Shown one piece after another: positions 36,663 to 46,593 of a stretch of DNA of 64,000 nucleotides (within the stretch, counting starts at the first letter, position 1; each line of letters opens with the position of its first letter). The DNA comes from Paenibacillus sp. PAMC 26794. GTDB taxonomy: Bacteria; Bacillota; Bacilli; Paenibacillales; Paenibacillaceae. Made by a program: the position numbers and the translations under genes. The notes below the pieces were generated by a model that was not told the DNA's origin, made no database searches, and saw only the letters and a list, made by a program, of their open reading frames with translations. The stretch is taken from NCBI RefSeq assembly GCF_000316035.1, contig NZ_ANHX01000022.1, positions 100,685 to 164,684 on the forward strand, given 5' to 3'.

Positions 36663-36883
36663 CAGGATTCCTCCGTTTGCTGCACTTTAATAGTGGCTGC
36701 TTGAACCCCGATTTCACGGTTGTAATCTTTAATCTTGGAAATAACGTCAGCGGCTTTTTCAAGCACAATCAGTCTCTTTCCAGTTACCAGAGTAATATAC
36801 GTATCCGGCGTCTCTTCCACAATTTCAACCATCAGCGCATTTAACCACATGGGAGAACCATTTAACCGCGTAACCGAAATCAT
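36662..36883 (-). CDS. swrD: Swarming motility protein SwrD (FlbD family)
   Basis: 73 residues. The FlbD signature is ISVTRLNGSPMWLNALMVE followed by ETPDTYITLVTGKRLIV. In B. subtilis SwrD raises flagellar power for swarming. AAGGGGGC precedes the ATG, and a hairpin (36904-36926) sits just upstream. Confidence 0.92.
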   Translation of the reverse strand: MISVTRLNGSPMWLNALMVEIVEETPDTYITLVTGKRLIVLEKAADVISKIKDYNREIGVQAATIKVQQTEES

Positions 36884-36903
36884 GCTAAGCCCCCTTAATC
36901 AGA

Positions 36904-36926
36904 GTGGGAGGAGCAAACTCCCCCAC
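36904..36926. other. Stem-loop between flgE and swrD
   Basis: GTGGG-A-GGAG (36904-36913) pairs with CTCC-CCCAC (36918-36926) around CAAA, with one bulged A. A short T-run follows only on the plus strand. In the fla/che mRNA it may be a processing or stability element rather than a terminator. Confidence 0.4.
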
Positions 36927-36951
36927 GTTTTAAAAATTCATTAATCAGCTA

Positions 36952-37767
36952 TTAACGTTTCAGGTTAACAACTTCCTGAAGTATTTCATCCGACGTTGTA
37001 ATGATCCGGGAGTTTGCCTGGAATCCACGTTGAGCTACGATCATCTCAGTAAACTCTCCAGTCAGATCCACGTTAGACATTTCGAGCTGTCCTGTGATAA
37101 TAGAGCCAGTTCCATTTTCGGCATCATTCGCTGTCAAAATTTCAAGCTCACCATCGGGATTAGCATTTGCTGTCATACGGTATAGATTACCGCCGATCTT
37201 CTCTAAACCTTCCGGATTGACCACTTTTCCGATACCAAGTTGTGCTCCCGCTTCAACTGTTCCATCCGCCATAGTTTGATTGATCGTACCATCCTGACCA
37301 ATCGTGAAGGAAACAACATCATCAGGTATCGTGATATTTCCACCACCGTTATCCAGAACAAACAATCCATCCGATGACAAAAGGTTACGTGCAGCATCCA
37401 CATGGAAATCCCCAGCACGAGTCAGGTAAGGTACTTCCTGATCTTCACTCAAACGTACCAAGAAGAATCCATCTCCATTAATCCGCATATCTGTTGGGTT
37501 GTTTGTTGTCATTGGGCTTCCCGCCAAATGTAATGTATCAATAGAGCCTACAGATACACCTAGACCAATTTGTTTTGCATTCACACCACCGGTTGCATCA
37601 CCAGGTGCAGTCACACCTGAAGTGGTTTGGCTCATAATATCTTTGAACATAACCCGACTACCTTTGAAGCCAACCGTGTTTACGTTCGCAATATTGTTAC
37701 CAATTACGTCGAGTTTTGTTTGGAAACCCCGCATCCCGGAAACGCCTGAGTACATTGATTTCAACAT
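36952..37767 (-). CDS. flgE: Flagellar hook protein FlgE (FlgG-type hook/rod protein)
   Basis: 271 residues. The N-terminal rod/hook motif is MYSGVSGMRGFQTKLDVIGN with NNIANVNTVGFK. The C-terminal heptad region includes NVDLTGEFTEMIVAQRGFQA. The length and position (after flgD, before swrD) match the B. subtilis hook gene, once called flgG; automated pipelines often name it FlgG. It has no signal peptide, as expected for type III export. Confidence 0.9.
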   Translation of the reverse strand: MLKSMYSGVSGMRGFQTKLDVIGNNIANVNTVGFKGSRVMFKDIMSQTTSGVTAPGDATGGVNAKQIGLGVSVGSIDTLHLAGSPMTTNNPTDMRINGDGFFLVRLSEDQEVPYLTRAGDFHVDAARNLLSSDGLFVLDNGGGNITIPDDVVSFTIGQDGTINQTMADGTVEAGAQLGIGKVVNPEGLEKIGGNLYRMTANANPDGELEILTANDAENGTGSIITGQLEMSNVDLTGEFTEMIVAQRGFQANSRIITTSDEILQEVVNLKR

Positions 37768-37848
37768 TTTTAAAAATCCTCCCAGTCTTCATTTGGTTAC
37801 CGCATCAGTCGGTCAGCGGCATTCCGGCTCCCGAGAAGGGCCAGCCGG

Positions 37849-38232
37849 TCAAGAAATGATTACGGCACTATCAATCTGAGTGAACACATTATTCTTCATG
37901 CTTTCACTATCCATAGCTGTAACCACAGTACGATTTTTGACATTGACGATAAAAGCCATATCCTGCATTAAAATCAATGACTCTTTGGCTCCTTTGGCAG
38001 CAGCTTTGTCCAAAGCAGAACCAATCTGTTCCATTTGCTCGGTCTTGAGTTCAATACCACGCTGTTCCAATCGTTTGGCAGCATGATTGCTCAATTTCAG
38101 AAGATTATCTTCCAGCACTTTTGCAAAAGGTTTTTCGGGTATAGTCGAAGCTTCTCCCGTTTTGGGTCTTTGAAGCATATTCGGTGTAATCGGGCCTGCG
38201 TATAATTGTCCAACCGTTATGCGATCACTCAT
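37849..38232 (-). CDS. Flagellar operon protein, TIGR02530 family
   Basis: 127 residues. It matches the small family found between flgD and the hook gene in many Firmicutes. Features are FAKVLEDNLLKLSNHAAKRLEQRGI shortened here to LSNHAAKRLEQRGI, an ALDKAAAKG helix, and the C-terminal DMAFIVNVKNRTVVTAMD strand pair. Its job is not known; a hook-assembly chaperone role is a guess from position. It overlaps flgD by four bases. Confidence 0.82.
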   Translation of the reverse strand: MSDRITVGQLYAGPITPNMLQRPKTGEASTIPEKPFAKVLEDNLLKLSNHAAKRLEQRGIELKTEQMEQIGSALDKAAAKGAKESLILMQDMAFIVNVKNRTVVTAMDSESMKNNVFTQIDSAVIIS

Positions 38233-38786
38233 ATCGTTTTCCCGCTATCTTCCGTATCACCCGTTTCAGCGGATGATTCAACTTCCTGGCTCTCGTTCGT
38301 TTCAGGAGTTACATCCTGAACGTTCTGTACCGGAGTTTGACTCTCTTCTGCCTGTTTTGGATAATTCACCTGAATGATCTCATCCAGCTTAATCTCGTCG
38401 TTGCCCACTTTTGCGTATTGAACGCTATCTCTTACAATGATGGAATCTACAATACCCTGACGAAGAGTTCCGTTATCATCTTTATTAGAAGAAAGCCAAC
38501 TTACCTCCATGCCAATCATACCGGATACAGCACCAAGGGACTGGTTCAATGTTTTAAGCTGCGTAGAAATATTGACTAGTTGTTCCACTGAGCTGAACTG
38601 TGCCATTTGAGCGATAAATTCCTTATCCTCCATTGGCTGCATCGGGTCTTGATTTTGCAGCTGGGTAATCAGGATTTTTAGAAACTGATCTTTACCCAAT
38701 TCTTTTGTTGCAGCACTTGTGGTTGCTTTATTGGCTGCCGAATAGTTCGGCCAGGTATTATTCATTGAAACATTTTCATTAGCCAT
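38229..38786 (-). CDS. flgD: Flagellar hook capping protein FlgD
   Basis: 185 residues. The N-terminal signature LGKDQFLKILITQLQNQDPM...DKEFIAQMAQFSSVEQL is clear. A small beta domain follows, then an acidic Glu/Thr-rich tail. It caps the growing hook. The long tail after about residue 140 is lineage-specific. Confidence 0.96.
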   Translation of the reverse strand: MANENVSMNNTWPNYSAANKATTSAATKELGKDQFLKILITQLQNQDPMQPMEDKEFIAQMAQFSSVEQLVNISTQLKTLNQSLGAVSGMIGMEVSWLSSNKDDNGTLRQGIVDSIIVRDSVQYAKVGNDEIKLDEIIQVNYPKQAEESQTPVQNVQDVTPETNESQEVESSAETGDTEDSGKTI

Positions 38787-38805
38787 TTGCTCACCTCATT
38801 TCTGT

Positions 38806-40194
38806 TTAAGCCTTAGCACTAAACGTATCTCTCTGTAATTCATTTCCTTCGACTTGCTCGCTACGCCAGTTACGCAATTCTTCTTGAATCCCAGCTGTAG
38901 CTATAGCATCATCCGATTGTTCCTCACGCTCACGCGAACGGCGTTGTTGCTGAGAGTTACTTCCCGGCTGACGGCCTCCGTCCTGATACATCTGTGATCC
39001 GATTGAACTGTTCTGGGTAACCTCAAGTCGTTCCACTTGAATTCCCTGGGCTTGAAGTGAAGAACGCAGCTGCGTCATTTGTTGTTCAAGCATGTCTTTG
39101 GCCATCGTATGCTCAGTCATAAACCGTGCAACCAACTGCCCGTTCTGCAAGGTAATTTGAACATCCAATTTACCTAGATGCTCAGGCCGAAGTGAGATGG
39201 TCGCCTCGGAAAATCCTTTTTGCTGGACAATATCCAGCTTGTTAACAACAAACTGTGTCATTTCCTTGGCAAACTGTGATGTTTGCATTACAGGTTCAGC
39301 CGGTTTTCCTGCTGTAGTACCTGATGAACGCAAGGACAGCTCTCCTGCAGTAATGATGGTGGAGTGTTCCACTTCTCCACCTGCATTTGAAGCAGATGTT
39401 GTCTCAGCCTCAGCTTTCACCTGGGTTCCAGAATTCGCCACTGCCGCAACAAGAACTTGTGGTACGACCGAATCCTGTTTGGATGTTTGAAACGAATTAC
39501 TTGGAGCGACCTGTGCAGTCTGATCCTTAACTGCAGTCAATGTATCCAGTATGGATTTCAGTTCAGTCCATCCTTTGTTACTCGTAGTATCTACTCCAGC
39601 CTCTTGAAGCTGACTCTGCAGAGATTGTAACAACTGTTTGAATTCAGGAGCGTTCTTCGCAACGTTTCTCTCAGGATCATTCATTCCAGCTACTAATTGT
39701 GTAAGCATATCTTGCAGAACAAACCGTACGGCTGCCGGATGCTGCGACAGTTCAATTGCGGGTACTGTTTTTACGCTTTCCGCTCCGTTCGAAGACTCGT
39801 CGGAACCTTCTGCATTAGTACCTGAAGGATTACTTAATTGTGTATACATCTGTTGAATCAGAGTTTGCAAACCTGCAAGTAGAGCTGGGTCATTTTCCAA
39901 AGCTTCGTCAAGCACATCCAAGTCCGTGAACAACGAATTCAGTATAGCCGTGATTGATGCCGCTTCTCCTTCTTCACTTGTAGCAAAGGAAAACACCAAC
40001 GGATTGGCAGTTAAGCTTCCAGTAGCGCTTGAACTATCACCTTCTGTGTTTCCTCCAGATAGCGATTGTGCAAGAGTTTGGAGAAATTCACCACTAGCAC
40101 CTGCAGCTGAACCTTTCGATTGTGCTCCGGTTGTCTGACCTGCTCCTGTTGCTTTTGCAGATGCTGTGGATGCCATTTGATATACAATCGACAT
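38806..40194 (-). CDS. fliK: Flagellar hook-length control protein FliK
   Basis: 462 residues, Ser/Ala/Gly/Gln-rich and poorly structured in the first three quarters. The conserved C-terminal domain has ATISLRPEHLGKLDVQITLQ and LVARFMTEHTMAKDMLEQQM at about residues 330-400. It is the molecular ruler that triggers the FlhB switch, and it is the only full-length FliK in the window. A separate FliK-C domain protein lies at 63228-64000. Confidence 0.92.
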   Translation of the reverse strand: MSIVYQMASTASAKATGAGQTTGAQSKGSAAGASGEFLQTLAQSLSGGNTEGDSSSATGSLTANPLVFSFATSEEGEAASITAILNSLFTDLDVLDEALENDPALLAGLQTLIQQMYTQLSNPSGTNAEGSDESSNGAESVKTVPAIELSQHPAAVRFVLQDMLTQLVAGMNDPERNVAKNAPEFKQLLQSLQSQLQEAGVDTTSNKGWTELKSILDTLTAVKDQTAQVAPSNSFQTSKQDSVVPQVLVAAVANSGTQVKAEAETTSASNAGGEVEHSTIITAGELSLRSSGTTAGKPAEPVMQTSQFAKEMTQFVVNKLDIVQQKGFSEATISLRPEHLGKLDVQITLQNGQLVARFMTEHTMAKDMLEQQMTQLRSSLQAQGIQVERLEVTQNSSIGSQMYQDGGRQPGSNSQQQRRSREREEQSDDAIATAGIQEELRNWRSEQVEGNELQRDTFSAKA

Positions 40195-40233
40195 TTATTT
40201 TCACCTCCTCTCGGTTATACAGTGTAATCAGCT

Positions 40234-41175
40234 CTACTTGTTACCCATTAATCTGTTCAAAATTTTTGCAGTTTCAACCGAGTCCTCTGAAGACATGTTC
40301 TCAAGCAATTGAGAGCGTGTTGCATCATCTACTGAATTCAGGATGGTCAATGTTTTGTCAGGACTTAACTTGTATGTTTCCAATAATAGCTTGGCACCAC
40401 TTGAAGCAGACATCGAAGCAAATGTTTGACTAAGCTGGTTTTTATCCAGGTTTTTGCTTGTGGTTGTGGATGCAGTTGAAGTTGCTGCGGTTTCTTTCTT
40501 CAATCTGGATTGCAGCGCATCCAGTGCCAGATCCCCGGACGGTTTAGCATCCTTCATCATCATAGTGACATCGGCTGCTGTTTTCGGGTCCATCTTTTCA
40601 AGCACCTTGGTCCGAGCAGATGACTGCATGGAATTCAACAACAATACCATTTCCTCATTCGTCATATTTTGCAAAATCGGTGCAGCTTTGCTTGGGCTCA
40701 TGTCAGCATACATTTTAGCCAAATCTTTGATTTGTTTTTGATAATCAGATTCCGTTTCCGGCGTTGCTGCTGTAGCCGTTTCAGCCGCTTTTTCCGCATC
40801 ATCCAACTTTTTCTGAAGGTCCGTGGCCTTCTTTGCTTCGGTTGTTGTCGCTTCCTGTGCTGCCTTGAGCTCTGTTTCTTTGGCAGTTACTTGGGATTTC
40901 AGCTTTTCGATTGTGGCTTCAGCACTTTCAACCTGCTGCTCACTCTTCTCCAGCTTCTCCTTCTCCGGATCCAGTACAGGATCAGGTACCCATTCCTTGA
41001 CTACCGGTATCTTGTTGGCGAATTCAAACAAATTATTACGAATATCTACATTAAATAGCGTAAGTAGTACGCCTAGCAGTACTACGGTGAATACAATCGG
41101 GATTGAAATCATGAGAAATTTTTCCCAACCGCCTCCCGACTCTTTTTCCATGTCGCTATCATCTTTAACAGCCAT
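40234..41175 (-). CDS. ylxF: MotE-family protein (YlxF), membrane-anchored coiled coil with MgtE-N domain
   Basis: 313 residues. One membrane segment lies near residues 20-42. A long coiled coil follows (about 70-140), and then an MgtE N-terminal-type helical domain (LAKMYADMSPSKAAPILQNM...LLNSMQSSARTKVLEKMDP) and a second related stretch near the end. This is the YlxF/MotE architecture, located between fliJ and fliK in the cluster. MotE in rhizobia is a chaperone of the stator-associated MotC; the Bacillales role is unclear. Confidence 0.82.
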   Translation of the reverse strand: MAVKDDSDMEKESGGGWEKFLMISIPIVFTVVLLGVLLTLFNVDIRNNLFEFANKIPVVKEWVPDPVLDPEKEKLEKSEQQVESAEATIEKLKSQVTAKETELKAAQEATTTEAKKATDLQKKLDDAEKAAETATAATPETESDYQKQIKDLAKMYADMSPSKAAPILQNMTNEEMVLLLNSMQSSARTKVLEKMDPKTAADVTMMMKDAKPSGDLALDALQSRLKKETAATSTASTTTSKNLDKNQLSQTFASMSASSGAKLLLETYKLSPDKTLTILNSVDDATRSQLLENMSSEDSVETAKILNRLMGNK

Positions 41176-41218
41176 CGTTCATTCCTCCTTCACGAGACAA
41201 CTTCGCGTCCGGCTCACA

Positions 41219-41671
41219 TCAATTCGCGCGTCCGGCTTTGGCAGCGAAGCGTACAGTAGCCATCTCGTCCAGATCGTTCTGTTCCCGGAGGAGCATCTCC
41301 TGCTGAAATGTGATCTTGGCCTTGTCTCTCGCTCCAAGCCATACTTTTTCATCAACCATCTTACCGTTCAGAAACGTCTGATTCCGTTGCACATTGACCT
41401 GAGCATGTTTAACATCACTGTTTTTGCGTGAAATGCACTCGTCAAGGTGATGTACATAACGCTGCATCTCCTGCAGACTGTTTACAGACGCTGTATTTTC
41501 CGTAGCAGATTGGATAATGCCGATCAGATTACTTCTATCATTAAGAAGTTGTATCAGATGTTCTTCCTCCGTCTGAAGTTTACCGATCGCTGTGGATAAC
41601 ATCCACTCTGCCTGTGTTTTTTCATTACTCTTCAGGTCAACAACTTTCTGGAAATGATATCGAAATTTCAT
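41219..41671 (-). CDS. fliJ: Flagellar export chaperone FliJ
   Basis: 150 residues, almost entirely coiled coil (FRYHFQKVVDLKSNEKTQAE at the start). It couples the FliI ATPase to FlhA. It follows fliI by eleven bases. Recognition is from size, coiled-coil pattern and position. Confidence 0.9.
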   Translation of the reverse strand: MKFRYHFQKVVDLKSNEKTQAEWMLSTAIGKLQTEEEHLIQLLNDRSNLIGIIQSATENTASVNSLQEMQRYVHHLDECISRKNSDVKHAQVNVQRNQTFLNGKMVDEKVWLGARDKAKITFQQEMLLREQNDLDEMATVRFAAKAGRAN

Positions 41672-41682
41672 CGTTTACCCAT

Positions 41683-43002
41683 TCATCTCCTTGCAAATTC
41701 AAGAATCAAACGTTCCTGTACTTCACTTAAAGTGACTTTCTCGTCGACTTTCTGCTTGGTAAAGTTCCATATACTATCAATCTGGTCTATCGATTCATCT
41801 ATGGCTGCATTTGATCCCCGCTGGTAAGCTCCAATATTGATCAAATCTTCCGATTCTTTGTACACAGCCATCAAACGTTTCATATTATTAACGGCTTCCA
41901 ACTGCTCTTCCGGAGCAATATCCTTCATAACACGACTTATGCTGGCTAACACATCAATCGCTGGAAAATGACCTTTATTTGCAATGGATCGATTTAACAC
42001 AATGTGCCCATCCAGAATACCCCTTACCGCATCCGCGATCGGTTCATTCATGTCATCCCCATCGACCAGAACGGTGTAAAAGGCTGTAATCGAACCGGTA
42101 GGTCCTGTACCCGCCCGTTCAAGCAGTTTGGGCAAACTTGCAAATACCGATGGCGTATATCCTCTCATTGCCGGAGGTTCACCTACGGCCAGACCAACTT
42201 CCCTTTGTGCCATCGCATATCGGGTTACCGAATCCATCATGAGCATCACGTTCATTCCACGATCTCGGAAATACTCTGCAATAGTGGTTGCGATAACCGC
42301 TCCCTTAATCCGAATCAGGGCAGGCTGATCTGATGTTGCAACAATAACTACGGAACGTTCCAATCCTTCTGGACCCAGATCCCGTTCGATAAAGTCGCGA
42401 ACCTCACGTCCACGTTCACCCACAAGCGCGATGACATTGACATCTGCTGCTGTATTGCGAGCAATCATGCCCATCAATGTACTCTTACCAACACCTGAAC
42501 CGGCGAATATACCTACACGCTGTCCCTTACCTACGGTCAACAGTCCATCGATAGCTCTGACACCGACACTCATGGTTTCAAGTACACGTGGACGATCCAT
42601 TGGATTAACCGGTGTATTGGATGTGGAGTACATCGGCATTCTGGATGGAAGGAGGGAACCGTCCAGCGGTTGTCCAAGTCCGTCCAGCACTTTACCGAGC
42701 AACTCGGAACCCACCTGAACCCCAAGTGGTTTACCTGTACCTACTACATCGCAACCAGGACCGATGGATTGAAGTTCACCCAGTGGCATAAGCAACACTT
42801 TGTTATCTCGAAACCCAACGACCTCAGCCTGAAGAGGTTTGGCCGATTTACCAGGATAGATATAACATACGTCACCGATACTTGCATCTGGCCCTTCAGA
42901 CTCCACCATAAGACCGATGACCTGAGTAACTTTGCCGTTAATACGAACAGGATCGAATTGGCGCAAATGTTCCATATATCGCTGTGAACTAAGAACCTTC
43001 AT
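41683..43002 (-). CDS. fliI: Flagellum-specific ATPase FliI
   Basis: The export ATPase, 439 residues from ATG 43000-43002. Nine codons could be added upstream; the GAGGAG site lies 13 bases before the chosen start, so the exact start is uncertain. It has the Walker A AGSGVGKSTLMG, the GERGREVRDFIERDLG block, Walker B VMLMMDSVTRYAMAQRE and the TGSITAFYTVLVDGDDMNEP motif. It overlaps fliH by 14 bases. Confidence 0.96.
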   Translation of the reverse strand: MKVLSSQRYMEHLRQFDPVRINGKVTQVIGLMVESEGPDASIGDVCYIYPGKSAKPLQAEVVGFRDNKVLLMPLGELQSIGPGCDVVGTGKPLGVQVGSELLGKVLDGLGQPLDGSLLPSRMPMYSTSNTPVNPMDRPRVLETMSVGVRAIDGLLTVGKGQRVGIFAGSGVGKSTLMGMIARNTAADVNVIALVGERGREVRDFIERDLGPEGLERSVVIVATSDQPALIRIKGAVIATTIAEYFRDRGMNVMLMMDSVTRYAMAQREVGLAVGEPPAMRGYTPSVFASLPKLLERAGTGPTGSITAFYTVLVDGDDMNEPIADAVRGILDGHIVLNRSIANKGHFPAIDVLASISRVMKDIAPEEQLEAVNNMKRLMAVYKESEDLINIGAYQRGSNAAIDESIDQIDSIWNFTKQKVDEKVTLSEVQERLILEFARR

Positions 43003-43852
43003 GTTGATTTTTTCGCTCCTCATCCTCAAGTGCTATGCGGACCAGTTCTTTTTTAATCTCAGCAAGCTGTGTATCAATTCTCGCATCTACACTTCCGAAC
43101 GATGAACGAATGACACATCCCTTATCTTTGACCGTTGAATCAGGCAAAATCTGCAATTCTGCCTGAGAGTCAATGGACAGAGATAATTCTTCACGAGCTG
43201 CCTGTACAAATGTAAACTGATCAGGAGCTACACAAAGTGTAATTAAACCCTGCTCCCGTTTACGTGCCAAACTCTGACGAATCAGTTCCAATGTATGATC
43301 GGGTTCAATGGTAAGTTGCTTATCAATGACTTTCTCAGCGATCCCGCAAGCGAGCTCCACGAGAAACGGTTCGGCTTCCTGAATGATCTGATCTTTAGCT
43401 ACATAAGCTTCCTTGAGCACTTCCTGGGCTTCAATCATCATCTTTTCGATCTGCACCTGGAGATCCAGTTCAGCTTGTACTTTGCCTTCTTCAAAACCCT
43501 GTTGGAAACCTTGTGAACGAAGCGCTTCGGTCAGATGTTCATCCTGTTGTCGTTGTTCCTGCCACCAGCTGTCGATCTGTTCACGGGCCTCTTGAAGCAT
43601 GCGCTCTGCCTCTTCTGAAGCTTCACGTACTTGCTTTTCTGCAAACTCCTTGGCATCTTCCAGCATTTCTGCGGTAAGACGTTGTGTTTCTTCGTCCACG
43701 CGTGCTTGAAGCGTTTCTGCTTCAGAACCTTCAGCACTATCACCGTATAATTCCGTTTCAGACTCCTCAGCACCACCATAATGATGATGATTTTCAAGCC
43801 GTTTACGGTCATCAACGGGTACATACTGGAAAGATTTAATCAAATTAGACAA
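42989..43852 (-). CDS. fliH: Flagellar export regulator FliH
   Basis: About 287 residues. A TTG at 43850-43852, eleven bases after GGAGG, is preferred over an ATG three codons earlier that sits only two bases from it. It starts MSNLIKSFQYVPVDDRK. There is a long, highly charged coiled coil with GxxxA-like repeats (about 50-130) and the C-terminal FliH/V-ATPase E-like domain (VELACGIAEKVIDKQL). It restrains FliI. Confidence 0.9.
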   Translation of the reverse strand: MSNLIKSFQYVPVDDRKRLENHHHYGGAEESETELYGDSAEGSEAETLQARVDEETQRLTAEMLEDAKEFAEKQVREASEEAERMLQEAREQIDSWWQEQRQQDEHLTEALRSQGFQQGFEEGKVQAELDLQVQIEKMMIEAQEVLKEAYVAKDQIIQEAEPFLVELACGIAEKVIDKQLTIEPDHTLELIRQSLARKREQGLITLCVAPDQFTFVQAAREELSLSIDSQAELQILPDSTVKDKGCVIRSSFGSVDARIDTQLAEIKKELVRIALEDEERKNQHEGS

Positions 43853-44861
43853 TGATATCATCTCCTCCACCGCGTGCGATAATGATCTCACCGGCTTCTT
43901 CCAATCTGCGTATCGTTCCTACGATACGTGTCTGAGCTTCCTCAACATCACGCAATCGCACAGGCCCCATAAACTCCATCTCTTCTTTGAATGTTTCGGA
44001 CATCCGCTTTGACATGTTCCGGAACACAGCATCCCGAACCTCTTCGCTTGCCACCTTGAGGGCGAGTTGCAAATCTGCGTTGTCGATATCCCGAATAATA
44101 CGCTGGATCGAACGATCATCCACATTGACGATATCTTCGAATACAAACATGCGTTTTTTGATTTCCTCCGCAAGCTCCGGATCCTGAATCTCGAGCGAGT
44201 CCAAGATGGTACGCTCTGTACCCCGATCGACGCCGTTCAGAATCTGAACGATCGATTCGATACCACCCGCATTGGTGTAATCTTGCGTTACGGTAGAAGA
44301 TAACTTCTGTTCCAGTACCCGCTCCACTTGAGAGATAACTTCTGGCGAAGTACTATCCATAATTGCCACCCGGCGAGCGACTTCTGCCTGTTTCTCTTGT
44401 GGCAAGGATGACAGAATCGCCGCAGCCTGTTCAAACTGAAGATAAGACAGAACCAGCGCGATCGTTTGCGGACTTTCATTCTGAATAAAGTTCAAGATTT
44501 GATTTGGATCCGCTTTGCGTGCAAAGTCAAACGGTCTGACTTGCAGCGTAGCTGTCAAACGGTTAATGACTTCAAGTGCTTTTGAAGAACCCAGAGCTTT
44601 CTCCAGGATTTCTCTCGCATAATTGATACCGCCCTGAGAAATATATTCCTGCGCCAGACAGATCTGGTGAAACTCGGCCATGATCATGTCCTTTTCGGAA
44701 GAATCAACCTTGCGAACGTTGGCAATCTCCAACGTAAGTTGCTCAATCTCCTCATCACGCAGATGTTTGAAGATCTGAGCCGATACTTCCGGACCTAATG
44801 TAATCAATAAAATTGCTGCTTTTTGTCTCCCAGTCAAACCTTGACTGCTTGCCTTCGCCAA
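43845..44861 (-). CDS. fliG: Flagellar motor switch protein FliG
   Basis: 338 residues from a TTG at 44859-44861 (AGAGG eight bases upstream), giving MAKASSQGLTGRQKAAILL, similar to other FliG starts; a GTG three codons earlier is possible. The middle domain has the EHPQ-like region (SPQTIALVLSYL). The C-terminal torque domain has the charged helix VDDRSIQRIIRDIDNADLQL and MSKRMSETFKEEMEFMGPVR. It ends on the fliH overlap. Confidence 0.96.
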   Translation of the reverse strand: MAKASSQGLTGRQKAAILLITLGPEVSAQIFKHLRDEEIEQLTLEIANVRKVDSSEKDMIMAEFHQICLAQEYISQGGINYAREILEKALGSSKALEVINRLTATLQVRPFDFARKADPNQILNFIQNESPQTIALVLSYLQFEQAAAILSSLPQEKQAEVARRVAIMDSTSPEVISQVERVLEQKLSSTVTQDYTNAGGIESIVQILNGVDRGTERTILDSLEIQDPELAEEIKKRMFVFEDIVNVDDRSIQRIIRDIDNADLQLALKVASEEVRDAVFRNMSKRMSETFKEEMEFMGPVRLRDVEEAQTRIVGTIRRLEEAGEIIIARGGGDDIIV

Positions 44862-44872
44862 TGCGTTCACCT

Positions 44873-46456
44873 CTATTCGTCAGCCAGCCATGTACGCAGC
44901 AGATTGACGAATTCGTCTGGCTTTTTCTTGGCCAAACTCTCCAATTGTTTGCGCACCTGACTTTCGTTCGTTACACTGTCCAGCGTAATGGACGGGAACT
45001 CTGTTGCTATTGGAAGAGGAATCTCTTCTTCTTCGACTTCGTTTTGTTTGCGGCGACGGCGTACTAACAAAATAACAACCGCTGCGATCAATGCCGCTAT
45101 GAGTGCGCCTCCACCCCACATCATCGTTGAGGAAAGCTGGAAACCTGTATTGTCTGCAGAGGCAGTCTGGAATCCTTGTGACATGACTGAAACTTTCTTT
45201 GTCAGATCGGCGTCACTTATTACAGTGCCTGAGTCTGCCAGTGAAGCACGAACAATGTTAACCAAAATGTTCTCAATTGCGTCCTGAACCGGTCCCTGTA
45301 ATTCTGTTTCTCCATTCGGTGGTTCAACTGCAACGTTAATGGTTAAGTCTTTTACAGTATACGGACTGGAAATAATATCCTTGGCAATTCGATTAACATC
45401 GTAGTTTATCGTGCTTGATGATTCTTCTGAGGTGGAGTTACCTGTTGCATCAGATGATGGATAACCCGGAACTTCCTCTTGTCCTGTACCAGCAACACCA
45501 CCTGTTGGGTTGCTTGCGCCAGTGTAGCTCTTTTGAATCTCCTGCACACTGATCTCGATGCCTTTCATATTATCTACATCAACAGGTGTGACCAGATTTT
45601 CCTTACGTGTTTCTTTGTCAAAATTAAGCTTGGAGGCTACCAAAACATTAACTTTGTCTTCGCCTACAATCTGGGAAAGGAATTGCTTTACGTTATTACG
45701 GACATCGTTTTCAAACTTTTTCTGTAATGCCATGTTCTCTTGAACTTCGGAAGACAACCCGCCACTGCCACCTCGGGCAGTTGGAATCAATTCTGCTTCA
45801 TCTGTGTTTGTAATTGTGATGTTCTCAACAGGCAGATTAGGAATTGCAGTCTTGACCAAGTTAAAGTAGCCATCTACCGCTTGCTGATTTGGGTGATAAC
45901 CCGGTTTGAATTGGAGAGCTACCGATGCTGATGCTTTGTCTTGTTCTTCTAAACCAGCAAAAATGTTATCTTTCGGCATATTAACCAGTACTTTAGCATC
46001 CTGTATCCCTTGCATCCGCTGAAGTAACTGTTCAACTTCTCCGTTTATAGCGTTGTTGTACTTTACATCAAACTCTTTATCCGTCATCCCGATGGGGGAT
46101 GATGACTCCTCGAATGACTTATACCCTAATGAACCATTCTGAATAATCCCTTGAGATCCAACATTCACCTTTGCAATTGCAACACTTGTACTCGGTACGG
46201 ATATGGTCTTGCCATCTGAACTTAATTTGTATGGAATGCTAGATGAATCGAGATAACTGATCACGCCCGCTGAATCACTTGCATTCAAATCTGTAAAAGC
46301 AACTTCATATTCCGTTTTGGACAATTGCATCGTGAGTACAACAGCAGCCAAAATCAGGAACAGGAAGGTGGATATAAATAATACTTTTTGCTTTTTGCTA
46401 AAACTATTCCAATACTGGAATGCCTTATCCCTGTACTGGGCGATTCTCTCATTCAC
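44873..46456 (-). CDS. fliF: Flagellar MS-ring protein FliF
   Basis: 527 residues. The N-terminal membrane segment is at about 25-45. The ring-building motif domains hold LLQRMQGIQDAKVLVNMP and QFKPGYHPNQQAVDGYFNLV. A disordered Gly/Ser/Thr insert lies near 305-345, and a second membrane segment lies near 440-462. The C-terminal FliG-binding tail reads ESLAKKKPDEFVNLLRTWLA. It is the base on which the motor assembles. Confidence 0.97.
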   Translation of the reverse strand: MNERIAQYRDKAFQYWNSFSKKQKVLFISTFLFLILAAVVLTMQLSKTEYEVAFTDLNASDSAGVISYLDSSSIPYKLSSDGKTISVPSTSVAIAKVNVGSQGIIQNGSLGYKSFEESSSPIGMTDKEFDVKYNNAINGEVEQLLQRMQGIQDAKVLVNMPKDNIFAGLEEQDKASASVALQFKPGYHPNQQAVDGYFNLVKTAIPNLPVENITITNTDEAELIPTARGGSGGLSSEVQENMALQKKFENDVRNNVKQFLSQIVGEDKVNVLVASKLNFDKETRKENLVTPVDVDNMKGIEISVQEIQKSYTGASNPTGGVAGTGQEEVPGYPSSDATGNSTSEESSSTINYDVNRIAKDIISSPYTVKDLTINVAVEPPNGETELQGPVQDAIENILVNIVRASLADSGTVISDADLTKKVSVMSQGFQTASADNTGFQLSSTMMWGGGALIAALIAAVVILLVRRRRKQNEVEEEEIPLPIATEFPSITLDSVTNESQVRKQLESLAKKKPDEFVNLLRTWLADE

Positions 46457-46593
46457 TCTGTCACCCCATCCGAAACTTTGCTTAGTCTGTCCTTACTCAA
46501 CCCTGGCCGTTTCATAGGTTGACGATCAGGAGCAGCATCGCAGCTGCTTTGTTGTAATGATCAGCGCTATTATCGAAGCGCAAGTAGGTTATT